Under the pieces are notes generated by a model that made no database searches, had not been told where the DNA came from, and was given only the letters and a program-made list of their open reading frames with translations. Shown here piece by piece: positions 19,875-28,887 of a DNA stretch of 64,000 nt. Source of the DNA: Paraburkholderia sp. CNPSo 3272. Lineage in GTDB: Bacteria; Pseudomonadota; Gammaproteobacteria; Burkholderiales; Burkholderiaceae. Each line of letters begins with the position of its first letter. The stretch's first letter is position 1. The translations under genes and the position numbers were made by a program. The stretch is taken from the NCBI RefSeq assembly GCF_024206495.1, contig NZ_JAMBPQ010000006.1, positions 186,001 through 250,000 of the forward strand. Direction: 5' to 3'.

Positions 19875-21268
19875 GCGTCGATCCCCATCCATTCATGCGC
19901 ACCCGCGAGCAGCGGCACGCGCGCGGAGCCTGGCAGGAGCGCGCCTTTCGCGTCGACGATCTCCATGGTCTCCAGCCACTCCTCGAACTCCGGCGCGCGA
20001 CGCAGGCCGAGCAGGTCGCGCACGTAGAGCGCGTCGTGAAATGAGGTGCTCTGGTAGTTGAGCATCACGTCGTCGGCGCCCGGAATGCCCATGATGAAGT
20101 TGATGCCGGCCGCGCCCAGCAGCGTGAGCAGCGTGTCCATGTCGTCCTGGTCGGCTTCGGCGTGGTTCGTATAGCAGATGTCGCAACCCATGGGCACGCC
20201 AAGCAGCTTGCCGCAGAAGTGATCTTCGAGCCCCGCGCGGATGATCTGCTTTCCATCGTACAAATATTCAGGGCCGATGAACCCGACCACCGTATTGACG
20301 AGAAACGGCTCGAACTTGCGCGCGACCGCATAGGCGCGCACCTCGCAGGTTTGCTGGTCCACGCCGTAGTGCGCGTTCGCCGAGAGCGCGCTGCCCTGCC
20401 CCGTCTCGAAGTACATGAGGTTGCTGCCGACCGTGCCGCGCTTGAGCGAGAGCGCCGCCTCGCGCGCCTCCTGCAACAGCGCCAGCGAAATGCCGAAGCT
20501 CGCGTTCGCCTTTTGCGTGCCCGCGATCGACTGGAACACAAGATCGACAGGGGCGCCTTTTTCGATCGCCGCGATCGTGTTGGTGACGTGCGTGAGCACA
20601 CAGGACTGCGTGGGCACGCGGTAGCGCTCGCGAAACCCGTCGATCATCGCGAGCAGCTTCACGATGGCCGCCAGGCTGTCCGTGGCGGGATTGATGCCGA
20701 TCATCGCGTCGCCGCAGCCGTACATCAGGCCGTCGAGCATCGAGGCGGCGATACCCTTCACGTCGTCGGTGGGATGGTTCGGCTGCAGCCGCACCGACAT
20801 GCGGCCCGGCAGCCCCACGGTGTTGCGAAAGCGCGTGACCACGGGGCGCTTTCTCGCCACGGCGATCAGGTCCTGATTGCGCATGAGCTTCGACACCGCC
20901 GCGACCATCTCGGGCGTGAGGCCGAGCGCCAGGCGTTCAAGCGCTTCGGTCGTTGCTGCGCCCGAGAGCAGCCAGTCGCGAAAGTCGCCCACGGTGAGGT
21001 GCGCAACGGCTGCGAACGCGGTTGCGTCGTGATCGTCGACGATCAGGCGCGTGACCTCGTCGTCTTCATAAGGCACGAGCGCTTCGGAAAGAAACGCCTT
21101 GAGCGGCACCGCGGCGAGCGCCATTTTCGCGGCCACGCGCTCCTCTTCGCTCGCCGCCGCCACGCCCGCGAGCTGGTCGCCGGAGCGCAGCGGGCTGGCT
21201 TTGGCGAGCAGCGTCTTGAGGTCCGCGAAGCGGTAGGTGCGCGCGCCGATCGTCTCCGTAATGTTCAT
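19871..21268 (-). CDS. eutB: Ethanolamine ammonia-lyase large (heavy) subunit
   Basis: A 465-residue TIM-barrel catalytic subunit, close to the 453 residues of enteric EutB. Diagnostic segments include NTVGLPGRMSVRLQPNHPTD, GCGDAMIGINPATDS, FNP-like FETGQGSALSANAHYG and MGCDICYTNHAEADQDD. It binds ethanolamine and the 5'-deoxyadenosyl radical. AGGAG precedes the ATG. It sits between the permease gene (27 bases upstream) and eutC (overlapping), giving a permease-eutB-eutC operon for ethanolamine as carbon and nitrogen source. An aldehyde dehydrogenase for acetaldehyde is not in the window. Confidence 0.96.
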   Translation of the reverse strand: MNITETIGARTYRFADLKTLLAKASPLRSGDQLAGVAAASEEERVAAKMALAAVPLKAFLSEALVPYEDDEVTRLIVDDHDATAFAAVAHLTVGDFRDWLLSGAATTEALERLALGLTPEMVAAVSKLMRNQDLIAVARKRPVVTRFRNTVGLPGRMSVRLQPNHPTDDVKGIAASMLDGLMYGCGDAMIGINPATDSLAAIVKLLAMIDGFRERYRVPTQSCVLTHVTNTIAAIEKGAPVDLVFQSIAGTQKANASFGISLALLQEAREAALSLKRGTVGSNLMYFETGQGSALSANAHYGVDQQTCEVRAYAVARKFEPFLVNTVVGFIGPEYLYDGKQIIRAGLEDHFCGKLLGVPMGCDICYTNHAEADQDDMDTLLTLLGAAGINFIMGIPGADDVMLNYQSTSFHDALYVRDLLGLRRAPEFEEWLETMEIVDAKGALLPGSARVPLLAGAHEWMGIDA

Positions 21269-21295
21269 GTGCTGGACTCCTGCAAAACTGGAGGC

Positions 21296-22741
21296 TCACT
21301 CCTCGAGCAGCCCCTCGGCGGGCACCACATCGCGCTGCGTGCGCGTGGCAAGGAAATATGCGTAGCCGAGCGCGAGAAACACCACGAACACCCCCGCGAC
21401 CAGCGCATTGAAATACACCATCGTGCCGAGGCAAACAAGCGCGGCCACGAGCGCGAACGCCGGGAAAAAAGGGTACAGCGGCGCGCGAAACGGCCGGTCC
21501 ATGGCCGGCTGCACGCGGCGCAGCCTGAAGAGCGCCGCCATGCTGACAATGTACATCACGATCGCGCCGAACACCGACATCGTGACGATGTTGGCCGTGA
21601 GCGTCTGCCCGCCGAACTGGATCAGCTCGTCGCTATAGATCGCGGCGATACCGACCACGCCACCCGCGAGAATCGCGCGATACGGCGTCTTGAAGCGCGG
21701 ATGGATTTTCGCGAGCCACGCGGGCAGATAGCCTTCACGGGCCAGCGCGAAGATCTGCCGCGAATAGCCGAGGATGATGCCGTGAAACGAGGCCACGAGA
21801 CCGAACAGCCCCAGCCAGACGAGCATGTGCATCCAGCCGCTGTGCTCGCCCACGATGAACTTCATGGCTTGCGGCAGCGGATCGTTGATATTGGCGAGTG
21901 TGGTCCAGTCGCCCGCGCCGCCCGCGAAAACCATCACGCCCACGGCGAGCGCGACGAGCGTCAAAATGCCGGCCACGTAGGCGATGGGAATCGAGCGGCG
22001 CGGGTTCTTCGCTTCCTCGGCAGCCATGGCGACGCCTTCGATCGCGAGGAAAAACCAGATGGCGAAGGGAATCGCGGCGAACATGCCATGAAACGAACCC
22101 AGCGAAAAGTGATCGTTGCCCGACCAGCCGCCCTTCGTGAAGTGGGACCATGCGAAGCCCGGCGACACTACGCCCATGAAGACGAGCAACTCAAAGATGG
22201 CGAGCAGCGTGACGACCAGCTCGAAGGTCGCGGCGATCTGCACGCCCACGATATTGAGCGCCATGAACACGAGATACGCGCCCATGGCCGCGTGTTTGGG
22301 CTCGAGCCCGGGAAACTGCACATGCAGGTACGCGCCGATGGCGAGCGCGATGGCGGGCGGCGCGAACACGAATTCCACGAGCGTGGCCGCCCCCGCCAGA
22401 TACCCGCCGGTCGGCCCGAACGCACGGCGGGCATAGGCGAAAGGCCCGCCCGCATGCGGAATGGAGGTGGTGAGTTCGGTGAAGCTGAAGATGAACGTGG
22501 TGTACATCGCCGCTACGAACAGCGCCGTGACGACGAAGCCGAGCGTGCCGGCGCTGGCCCAGCCGTAGCTCCAGCCGAAGTACTCGCCCGATATCACGAG
22601 GCCGACTGCGATGCCCCATAACTGCCACGTGCCGAGCGTTTGTTTGAGCGCCGGCGCGCCCGGCTTGCCCGGTGATGTACCAACTGTCGTGCCAACAGTT
22701 GTGCCCACTGCAGCGGGGCGTGCGTTCGACTCGCCTTGCAT
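21296..22741 (-). CDS. eat: Ethanolamine permease (APC superfamily)
   Basis: A 481-residue inner-membrane transporter with about 12 helices. The sequence LWGIAVGLVISGEYFGWSYG is the hallmark start of ethanolamine permeases (Eat), and AGGPFAYARRAFGPTGGYLAG and EGVAMAAEEAKNPRRSIPI are APC motifs. The N-terminus is extended by about 30 Thr/Val/Gly-rich residues, including a short GTTVGTTVGT repeat. GGAGGGAG precedes the ATG. First gene of the permease-eutB-eutC operon. Confidence 0.92.
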   Translation of the reverse strand: MQGESNARPAAVGTTVGTTVGTSPGKPGAPALKQTLGTWQLWGIAVGLVISGEYFGWSYGWASAGTLGFVVTALFVAAMYTTFIFSFTELTTSIPHAGGPFAYARRAFGPTGGYLAGAATLVEFVFAPPAIALAIGAYLHVQFPGLEPKHAAMGAYLVFMALNIVGVQIAATFELVVTLLAIFELLVFMGVVSPGFAWSHFTKGGWSGNDHFSLGSFHGMFAAIPFAIWFFLAIEGVAMAAEEAKNPRRSIPIAYVAGILTLVALAVGVMVFAGGAGDWTTLANINDPLPQAMKFIVGEHSGWMHMLVWLGLFGLVASFHGIILGYSRQIFALAREGYLPAWLAKIHPRFKTPYRAILAGGVVGIAAIYSDELIQFGGQTLTANIVTMSVFGAIVMYIVSMAALFRLRRVQPAMDRPFRAPLYPFFPAFALVAALVCLGTMVYFNALVAGVFVVFLALGYAYFLATRTQRDVVPAEGLLEE

Positions 22742-22892
22742 GGTTTTCTCCCTCCAGGTGGCCCGGGCGGTCGGCCCTGGCCGCCACGGTTGAGTGGAAC
22801 CATGCTATTGAGTCATTAATCGCGGTGTTATCGAAAATCGGCAAATCGTGGCTGCGGCGGGCTTCCTTGCGGCAGCCTTTCGCGCGGTGCGC

Positions 22893-23966
22893 CTAAAGCA
22901 GCGGGTCGATTAGCGCGACCTGCTGGGCGAAGCGCTGCTTGTCCTCGCCCTGCAAGGGGTCGCGATGCGGAAGGTCGACGGTCAGCGGATCCTGTGCGAC
23001 CTGATCTACGTGCACCTCATAGTGCAGGTGCGGCCCAGTCGCCCAACCCGTCGCGCCCACGTACCCGATCACCTGACCTTTGCTCACCGTCTGCCCGACC
23101 TTCAAATGCTTCGCAAAGCGCGAAAGATGGGCGAAGGTCGTGGAGTACGGACCGAAGTTCTCGAGCTTCACGACCTTACCGTAGCCCGTCTGCCAGCCAG
23201 CGAACGTCACGGTGCCGCGCGCGGTCGCGTGAACGGGCGTGCCGACGGGCGCCGCGAAATCGACACCTTCGTGCGGCTGCACGCGATGCGTGACCGGATC
23301 GAGCCGATGCAGCGAGAAATGCGAAGAGACGCGCGTGAACTTCACGGGATAGCGCAAGAACGACGGCACGGCAGCGTGACCGTCGGCGCCATAGTAGAAC
23401 GCCTTGCCCGCGAGGTTCCGGTAGAGAAAGAGATCGTGCGAGACGTTGCCGTTCGAGATGCGGATCGCGACAGGCGTGTCGTCTGAAGACGCGGTGATCT
23501 GTGGCGCACCGGCATTCGCAGTGCTCTCGGCGTTTGCAGCTTTTGCTTCGCTCGCGCCGGTCGCGCCATTCGTGTCATTGCGGAACACAAAGCGTATTTC
23601 GCTGCCGCGTTGCAGATCGCGCCGGAAATCGAGCCGGCCCGAGAAGGCATGCGCCAGTCTCGCCGTCGTCGCTGCATCCACGCCGAGCCGCTGGGCCGCT
23701 TCGGAAAAGCTGTGCTCGACCACGGCCGTCTCCACGCGAAACGCCGGCGCGCTTTCGCTCGCGCGAGCCGCGCTGGCGGCTGCGTGCGACGCCGCATCTT
23801 GCGCCGGCACCACGGACGTCGTCGTCGCCGCGTCGGCAAGCGGATCGTCGGCGGCAACGTTCGCGTGTCGATGGGCGAGCCACGCGGCGCTCGCCAAACC
23901 GATTGCGGACACAACGATGAGTTTCCCCGCGAGGCTGGGGGAGGCCGCTATTGCACGAAAAGCCAT
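22893..23966 (-). CDS. M23 (LytM) family murein endopeptidase
   Basis: About 357 residues. ATG 23966 is taken because it places one N-terminal membrane anchor (residues about 14-31) near the start; in-frame starts up to 24092 (ATG 24071, TTG 24092) are possible, and none has a clear ribosome site. A middle region resembles the OapA/LysM-like domain, followed by a complete LytM domain: HEGVDF supplies His and Asp zinc ligands and GPHLHYEV supplies HxH. The enzyme would cleave peptide cross-links in the periplasm during wall growth. No EnvC-type coiled coil was seen. A PmrA/QseB-like box lies upstream. Confidence 0.85.
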   Translation of the reverse strand: MAFRAIAASPSLAGKLIVVSAIGLASAAWLAHRHANVAADDPLADAATTTSVVPAQDAASHAAASAARASESAPAFRVETAVVEHSFSEAAQRLGVDAATTARLAHAFSGRLDFRRDLQRGSEIRFVFRNDTNGATGASEAKAANAESTANAGAPQITASSDDTPVAIRISNGNVSHDLFLYRNLAGKAFYYGADGHAAVPSFLRYPVKFTRVSSHFSLHRLDPVTHRVQPHEGVDFAAPVGTPVHATARGTVTFAGWQTGYGKVVKLENFGPYSTTFAHLSRFAKHLKVGQTVSKGQVIGYVGATGWATGPHLHYEVHVDQVAQDPLTVDLPHRDPLQGEDKQRFAQQVALIDPLL

Positions 23967-24106
23967 GAATCGAATGACGGATTGCGGAGCGGAGAAACGC
24001 GAGCGAACGCCGCGTCTCTCGAAGTGAAATCGGAATGAGATCGATGGCCGCAACGTTGAACCGGCGAGCATCGATGATGCGAAGCGCTTCAAAATAAATG
24101 GCCTTT

Positions 24107-24123
24107 CTTAAACGAATCTTAAG
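24107..24123. promoter_or_regulatory. PmrA/QseB-type box: CTTAAA-N5-CTTAAG
   Basis: CTTAAA (24107-24112), five bases, CTTAAG (24118-24123): an 11-base period matching the CTTAAK-N5-CTTAAG consensus of PmrA/BasR- and QseB-type response regulators. It is also part of a TTCTTAA/TTAAGAA inverted repeat (24105-24125). It lies 140 bases upstream of the M23 peptidase ATG, with an AT-rich TATTTT on the minus strand placed like a -10. Confidence 0.45.
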
Positions 24124-24344
24124 AAGGCGCAAAGAGCGGAACATCCTGCCGCAGCGCCTCGATAACCTCGATAAGCAGGGGAACGCCGCGATGCGGAAAT
24201 GCACACCTGCATGCCACTTTCTGTCACTTTTAGAAGCGGGAAATGCTACCGAGATGTTTTATCCGGATAGCTAATTAATCTCCCGAAATGACATATCGAC
24301 TGCAATCCAGCGTGTTTGCGTCAACTCGCGATCATTCCCCAAGG

Positions 24345-24373
24345 TAGACTCACCTAATCGAATGATCTATACT
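24345..24373 (+). promoter_or_regulatory. Candidate sigma70 promoter for the osmoprotectant operon
   Basis: TAGACT (24345-24350), 17-base spacer, TATACT (24368-24373), in the AT-rich part of the gap before the osmoprotectant importer. If used, transcription would begin near 24380 and leave an untranslated leader of about 420 bases. The -35 is a weak match. Confidence 0.35.
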
Positions 24374-24799
24374 CATCCCGTTCCGATCACAACGAAGTCG
24401 TTCTCGTGCGCACTGAGATGCCGGGTCCATGCTAAAGGGTCCCTGTGTCGCAAGCGCCGTTCAATGGGCCTCCGGCCCTCGCGTAGCGGTTCAAAGCCGC
24501 CGCATCCATGCCGTCATCAGGCGGTTTCCTGCTTCAGCGCGCATCGATCTGCTCGGTGCCGTTGAGCTGAACATGACAACCAGAAGAACGCCAAAAGCGC
24601 GTTCATGCCACTGGCGCCACGTAGCTATCGTGCGCGGGCGGACCGTTTTCGTTCGTTTTTCTGTCCGTTGTCTTCGTCGGTTCCAATCGCGGCCATGCCG
24701 GGATCACGAACTTCCTTCGCGGCGCCTTGAGCATTCTCATGGGCGTCCCCGCTGCGCAGGGTTGCGCCGCGCGGCACAAAAACAAGGAGGCGTACCTTC
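24374..24799 (+). other. Long gap/leader upstream of the osmoprotectant operon
   Basis: No convincing gene is present. Open frames here have shadow-like composition and no ribosome site. GC rises from AT-rich at 24200-24400 to ordinary at 24450. A strong AAGGAGG at 24784-24790 marks the start of the operon's first gene. I see no intrinsic terminator or recognised riboswitch. Confidence 0.4.
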
Positions 24800-25516
24800 A
24801 TGACTCGACGCTCTGCCCTGCTCGCGGGCAGCCTGATCGCCCTTGCTGTCATCGCGTGGGCCCTCTCGCGCGCCATCGGCGCCGATACGTGGCACAGCCA
24901 CGCAGGCGACCTCGCTTATTACACCGGGCGGCACCTGCTGCTCGTCGGCTATTCGATGGCGCTCGCCATCGCGGTCGGCGTGCCCGCCGGCGTGCTGCTC
25001 AGCCGGCCGCGCTTCGCGCGCCAGGCCGAACGCTTCATGCAGATCTTCAACGTGGGCAACACGATTCCCTCGCTCGCGGTGCTCGCCATTGCGCTCGGCG
25101 TGTTCGGCATCGGCGACATTCCCGCGATCGTCGCGCTCTTTCTCGCGTCGCTGCTGCCCATCACGCGCAATACCTATGAGGGCGTGAAGAACGTACCGGG
25201 CGCACTACGCGAAGCCGCGCGCGGCCTCGGCATGACGGGCTGGCAGTCGCTCACGCGCGTGGAATTGCCGGGTGCGCTGCCAATCATCGTGGGCGGCGTG
25301 CGCACCGCGCTCGCCATCAACGTGGGCACGGCGCCGCTCGCTTATCTGATCGGCGCGGACAGCCTGGGCTCGCTCATTTTCCCCGGCATCTATCTGAACG
25401 ATCAGCCCTTGCTGCTGCTCGGCGCCGCGTTCACTGCCGCGCTCGCGCTCGTGCTCGACGGCGTGGTCGCCACCGGCAGCCATCAGTGGCTCTCGCGCCG
25501 CGGAGGGCTCGCATGA
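24800..25516 (+). CDS. Osmoprotectant ABC importer permease 1
   Basis: A 238-residue inner-membrane permease with about six helices. The cytoplasmic EAA loop reads LREAARGLGMTGWQSLTRVELP, contacting the ATPase; it matches OpuCB/YehW-type permeases for glycine betaine, choline and similar solutes. AAGGAGG lies ten bases before the ATG. The gene heads a four-gene operon (permease, binding protein, permease, ATPase). Its stop overlaps the binding-protein start (ATGA). Confidence 0.9.
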   Translation: MTRRSALLAGSLIALAVIAWALSRAIGADTWHSHAGDLAYYTGRHLLLVGYSMALAIAVGVPAGVLLSRPRFARQAERFMQIFNVGNTIPSLAVLAIALGVFGIGDIPAIVALFLASLLPITRNTYEGVKNVPGALREAARGLGMTGWQSLTRVELPGALPIIVGGVRTALAINVGTAPLAYLIGADSLGSLIFPGIYLNDQPLLLLGAAFTAALALVLDGVVATGSHQWLSRRGGLA

Positions 25517-26436
25517 TATTCGCGTCTGCCTTCAAATCCCTGCGCCGCTTCGTTCAGGCGTGCGTGATCGGCAGCGCGCTCGCTGCCGCCGCCACGCCCG
25601 CATTCGCCCAGCCAAAGCTCGTACTGGGCGCGAAGAACTTCACGGAGCAATACGTACTCGCCGAAGTCACCGCACAATACCTGCGCTCGCGCGGCTATAC
25701 CGTGGAAGTGCGTTCCGGCCTCGGCAGCACGCTCATGCGCAGCGCCCTGGAGAACGGCCAGTTCGATCTCGTGTGGGACTACACGGGCACGGCGGCACTC
25801 GTCTACGACAAGCTGACGGAGAAGCTTTCGCCCGAAGCGATGTACGAGCGCGTGAAGGCGCTCGATGCGCCGCGCGGTCTGGTCTGGCTCAATGCCTCGC
25901 CGCTCAACGACACGTATGCATTAGGCCTGCCAAGCAAATTCGCGGAGCAAACCGGCATCACCACGGTCTCGCAGCTTGCGCAAAAGTTGAACACGGACCC
26001 CGAAGCAAAGCGCTACGTGTTCGGCATGGACGCCGAGTTCGCGAATCGTCCGGATGGTCTCAAGCCGCTGCTCGCTACCTACGGCATGAGCTTTCACCGC
26101 TCGCAGATGAAGCAGATGGACCCCGGCCTCGTCTACACGGCGCTGCACAACGACCAGTTGAAGATCGGCCTCGTCTACACGACGGATGGCCGCGTGAAGG
26201 GCTTCGGCATCGTGCCGCTGGAAGACGATAAGCACTTCTTCCCGCCGTACAATGCCACGCCCGTGGTACGCAAGGAAGTGCTGGAGCGCAATCCCAAACT
26301 GGCCGCGCAGCTCAACGCGCTGTCCGCCGCCCTCAACAACGACGTGATGCAAACCATGAACAAGGCCGTGGATCTGGACGGCAAGTCCGCCCAGCAAGTC
26401 GCGGCGGAGTTCCTGCGCACGCATTCGCTCCCCTGA
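25513..26436 (+). CDS. Osmoprotectant-binding periplasmic protein (OpuAC/OsmF type)
   Basis: A 307-residue periplasmic protein. The ATG at 25513 overlaps the preceding stop and has GGAGGG upstream; it starts a signal peptide ending at ATPAFA. The mature start KLVLGAKNFTEQYVLAEVTA and the segment FDLVWDYTGTAALVY are hallmarks of the OpuAC/YehZ family that binds glycine betaine-like quaternary amines. It delivers its ligand to the two permeases encoded on either side. The exact solute is uncertain, since YehZ relatives bind glycine betaine only weakly. Confidence 0.91.
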   Translation: MIFASAFKSLRRFVQACVIGSALAAAATPAFAQPKLVLGAKNFTEQYVLAEVTAQYLRSRGYTVEVRSGLGSTLMRSALENGQFDLVWDYTGTAALVYDKLTEKLSPEAMYERVKALDAPRGLVWLNASPLNDTYALGLPSKFAEQTGITTVSQLAQKLNTDPEAKRYVFGMDAEFANRPDGLKPLLATYGMSFHRSQMKQMDPGLVYTALHNDQLKIGLVYTTDGRVKGFGIVPLEDDKHFFPPYNATPVVRKEVLERNPKLAAQLNALSAALNNDVMQTMNKAVDLDGKSAQQVAAEFLRTHSLP

Positions 26437-26451
26437 AGGAGGCCAGGCCAT

Positions 26452-27105
26452 ATGAACGTATTCGACTATCTCGCTTCGAGCTGGCCCGAGCTGCTGCAGC
26501 TCACGCTCCAGCATCTCTATCTCGTGGGCATCGCCGTGGGCTGCGCGATCGTTGCGGGCGTGCCGCTCGGCGTGCTCATCAGCCGCCACGACTGGCTCGC
26601 GGCGCCGCTGCTGGGAGTGGCGACCATCATCCTCACGCTGCCCTCCATCGCGCTGTTCGGCCTGATGATTCCGGTGTTTTCGCGCTTCGGCCAGGGCATT
26701 GGCGCGGTGCCCGCCATTACGGCAGTGTTTCTTTACTCGCTGTTGCCCATCATGCGCAACACCTACCTCGCGCTGCGCAACGTGGACGCGGGCATCAAGG
26801 AGGCCGGCACCGGCATCGGCATGACGTCGTGGCAGCGGCTGCGTCTCGTCGATTTGCCGCTGGCCGTGCCTGTGATTCTCGCGGGCGTGCGCACGGCGGT
26901 CGTGATGAACATCGGCGTAATGACCATTGCCGCCGTGATCGGCGCGGGCGGCCTCGGCACGCTGATCATCCGCGCCATTGGCCAGAGCAGCATGATGAAG
27001 CTGCTCGTGGGCGCCGTGCTCGTGAGCGTGCTCGCGATCGTCGCCGACCTGTTGCTGCAGGTGCTACAACGCGCATTGACACCGAAAGGAGTACAGAAGA
27101 CATGA
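26452..27105 (+). CDS. Osmoprotectant ABC importer permease 2
   Basis: A 217-residue permease, homologous to permease 1 of the operon, with EAA loop IKEAGTGIGMTSWQRLRLVDLP and about six helices. GAAGGAGG precedes the ATG closely. The two permeases would form a heterodimer. Its stop overlaps the ATPase start by four bases. Confidence 0.91.
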   Translation: MNVFDYLASSWPELLQLTLQHLYLVGIAVGCAIVAGVPLGVLISRHDWLAAPLLGVATIILTLPSIALFGLMIPVFSRFGQGIGAVPAITAVFLYSLLPIMRNTYLALRNVDAGIKEAGTGIGMTSWQRLRLVDLPLAVPVILAGVRTAVVMNIGVMTIAAVIGAGGLGTLIIRAIGQSSMMKLLVGAVLVSVLAIVADLLLQVLQRALTPKGVQKT

Positions 27106-28271
27106 TCGAACTCGACCAACTGACGAAGACCTTCACACAGAAAGACGGCCAGGCCGTGCGCGCCGTCGACTCGGTGAGCCTTTCGGTGGCCGAAGGCGAG
27201 ATCTGCGTGTTCCTCGGCCCGTCGGGCTGCGGCAAGACCACGACGCTCAAGATGATCAACCGGCTTATCGAGCCGACCTCGGGCAGGGTGCGCATCAACG
27301 GCGAGGACACCACGGGCCTGAACGAAGTGGATCTGCGCCGCCGCATCGGCTACGTGATCCAGCAGATCGGCCTGTTTCCGAACATGACGATCGCGGAGAA
27401 CATCACGGTCGTGCCGCGCCTGCTCGGCTGGGACAAGAAGCGCTGCGCCGAACGCGCGGCGGAACTGATGTCGATGGTCGCGCTCGACCCGAAGCTATAT
27501 TTGAAGCGCTATCCGCGCGAGCTTTCGGGCGGCCAGCAGCAGCGTATCGGCGTAATTCGCGCGCTGGCCGCCGATCCGCCTGTGCTGCTCATGGACGAGC
27601 CGTTCGGCGCGGTCGATCCGATCAATCGCGAGGCCATCCAGAACGAGTTCTTCCAGATGCAGCGGCAACTGAAGAAGACCGTCATCATGGTGAGCCACGA
27701 CATCGACGAGGCGATCAAACTGGGCGACCGCATCGCGGTGTTCCGGCGCGGCAGGCTCGTACAGTACGACCATCCCGATACGCTGCTCGCGCGCCCGCAT
27801 GACGACTTCGTCGCGCAGTTCGTGGGCCAGGACAGCACGCTCAAGCGCCTGTTGCTCGTGAAGGCCGGCGACGCCGCCACGCAACCCGAAACGGCGCGCG
27901 CCGAAACGCCGCTCTCGCACGCATTCGCCGCGATGGACGAAAGCGATTCGCGCTACCTCACCGTGCTCGACGACGCGCAGCACGCGCTCGGCTTCGTGGC
28001 GCGCCGCGCCGCGCGCGGGGCCGAAGGCGTGTGCGGCGATCGCATCACGCCCTTCCCGGCCACCGTTTCCGTCGACGACAACCTGCGCATCGTGCTCTCG
28101 AAGATGTACCAGTTCCGCGCCTCGTGGATGCCGGTGCTCGACGCCGAGGGCGCCTACGTGGGCGAGATCACGCAGGATTCGATCGCCGACTATCTGAGCT
28201 CGGGCCGCTCGCGTCATCAGACCGGACAGCCGCCGAGCTTGGCGGCGCGCCCGGCGGCTGCGACCGTGTAA
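27102..28271 (+). CDS. Osmoprotectant ABC importer ATPase with C-terminal CBS domain
   Basis: A 389-residue cytoplasmic ATPase of the OpuCA/ProV group. Walker A GPSGCGKTT is at residues 39-47, the signature ELSGGQQQRIGV, Walker B VLLMDEPFGAVDP, and the H-loop MVSHDIDEA. Residues about 265-375 hold a CBS region (ITPFPATVSVDDNLRIVLSK, then VLDAEGAYVGEITQDS); in OpuA such domains sense ionic strength. AAAGGAG precedes the ATG at 27102. Last gene of the operon. Confidence 0.93.
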   Translation: MIELDQLTKTFTQKDGQAVRAVDSVSLSVAEGEICVFLGPSGCGKTTTLKMINRLIEPTSGRVRINGEDTTGLNEVDLRRRIGYVIQQIGLFPNMTIAENITVVPRLLGWDKKRCAERAAELMSMVALDPKLYLKRYPRELSGGQQQRIGVIRALAADPPVLLMDEPFGAVDPINREAIQNEFFQMQRQLKKTVIMVSHDIDEAIKLGDRIAVFRRGRLVQYDHPDTLLARPHDDFVAQFVGQDSTLKRLLLVKAGDAATQPETARAETPLSHAFAAMDESDSRYLTVLDDAQHALGFVARRAARGAEGVCGDRITPFPATVSVDDNLRIVLSKMYQFRASWMPVLDAEGAYVGEITQDSIADYLSSGRSRHQTGQPPSLAARPAAATV

Positions 28272-28563
28272 GCGGCGCGACGCGCTAGAAGGGGGTGCGC
28301 AATCCGACCATGACACTGCGCCCGCAGCAATTTTCCATCTGTTCTCGGGGCGCGAGCGCCGCCATCGTCGCACTCGGCCTGCACGGCACGGGCCTCGGCT
28401 AGTGATGCTGCGCCGCGATCATGGCGCCGCTCATGCTCTGAGGCCGATGCACTGACGCGGCGCGGCCGCCTTCTCGGCCTCATATAATCGGAACGCGAAG
28501 CGGCGGCGGGCGCAGTCACCCGCCGCCTTGCCTATCTATTTTCCGAACGAGAAGGGGAACCGC
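28272..28563 (+). promoter_or_regulatory. Gap with TATAAT element and 9-bp hairpin before the haem monooxygenase gene
   Basis: A perfect -10 TATAAT lies at 28483-28488, without an obvious -35. Just after the expected start of transcription, GGCGGCGGG (28502-28510) pairs with CCCGCCGCC (28519-28527) across an 8-nt loop, 37 bases before the ATG. TTGCCTATCTATTTT follows, so it might act as an attenuator or simply stabilise the 5' end. Nothing else is seen in the gap. Confidence 0.45.
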
Positions 28564-28887
28564 ATGTATATCGCCATGAACCGCTTCAAGGTCGCTCCGG
28601 GCTCCGAGGCCGCATTCGAGGAAGTCTGGGCCACGCGCGACACGCACTTGAAGCAAGTGCCCGGCTTCATCGAATTTCATCTGCTCAAAGGCCCGCAGCG
28701 CGAAGACCACGTGCTCTACGCGAGCCACACCATCTGGGCGAGCCACGCGCACTTCGAAGACTGGACGCGCTCCGACGCCTTTCGCGCGGCGCACCGAAAC
28801 GCGGGCAACGCGGGCGGCGCAAACCGTCCGGTCTATCTGGGGCACCCCGAATTCGAAGGCTTCGAAGTCGTGCAAACCGTGAAGTAG
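28564..28887 (+). CDS. IsdG/HmoB-type haem-degrading monooxygenase (ABM domain)
   Basis: A 107-residue antibiotic-biosynthesis-monooxygenase (ferredoxin-like) protein. N6, W67 and H77 fall at the same places as the Asn7-Trp67-His77 set that binds and distorts haem in staphylococcal IsdG, with the local sequence HFEDWTRSDAFRAAH. It would act as a cytosolic dimer opening haem to release iron. GAAGGGG precedes the ATG. The gene stands alone, with no haem transporter nearby and no Fur-like box noticed, so haem turnover rather than uptake may be its role. A general ABM monooxygenase role is the alternative. Confidence 0.82.
   Translation: MYIAMNRFKVAPGSEAAFEEVWATRDTHLKQVPGFIEFHLLKGPQREDHVLYASHTIWASHAHFEDWTRSDAFRAAHRNAGNAGGANRPVYLGHPEFEGFEVVQTVK

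Noticed and set aside
20162..22621. 819-codon plus-strand open frame opposite eutB and the ethanolamine permease
   Set aside because: Antisense shadow: extremely rich in Arg, His, Glu and Ala with no domains, while the minus strand carries two well-defined proteins across the same bases.
24429..24803. 124-codon plus-strand frame upstream of the osmoprotectant operon
   Set aside because: Overlaps the operon's ribosome site and start, no ribosome site of its own, Arg/Cys/Ser-rich composition.
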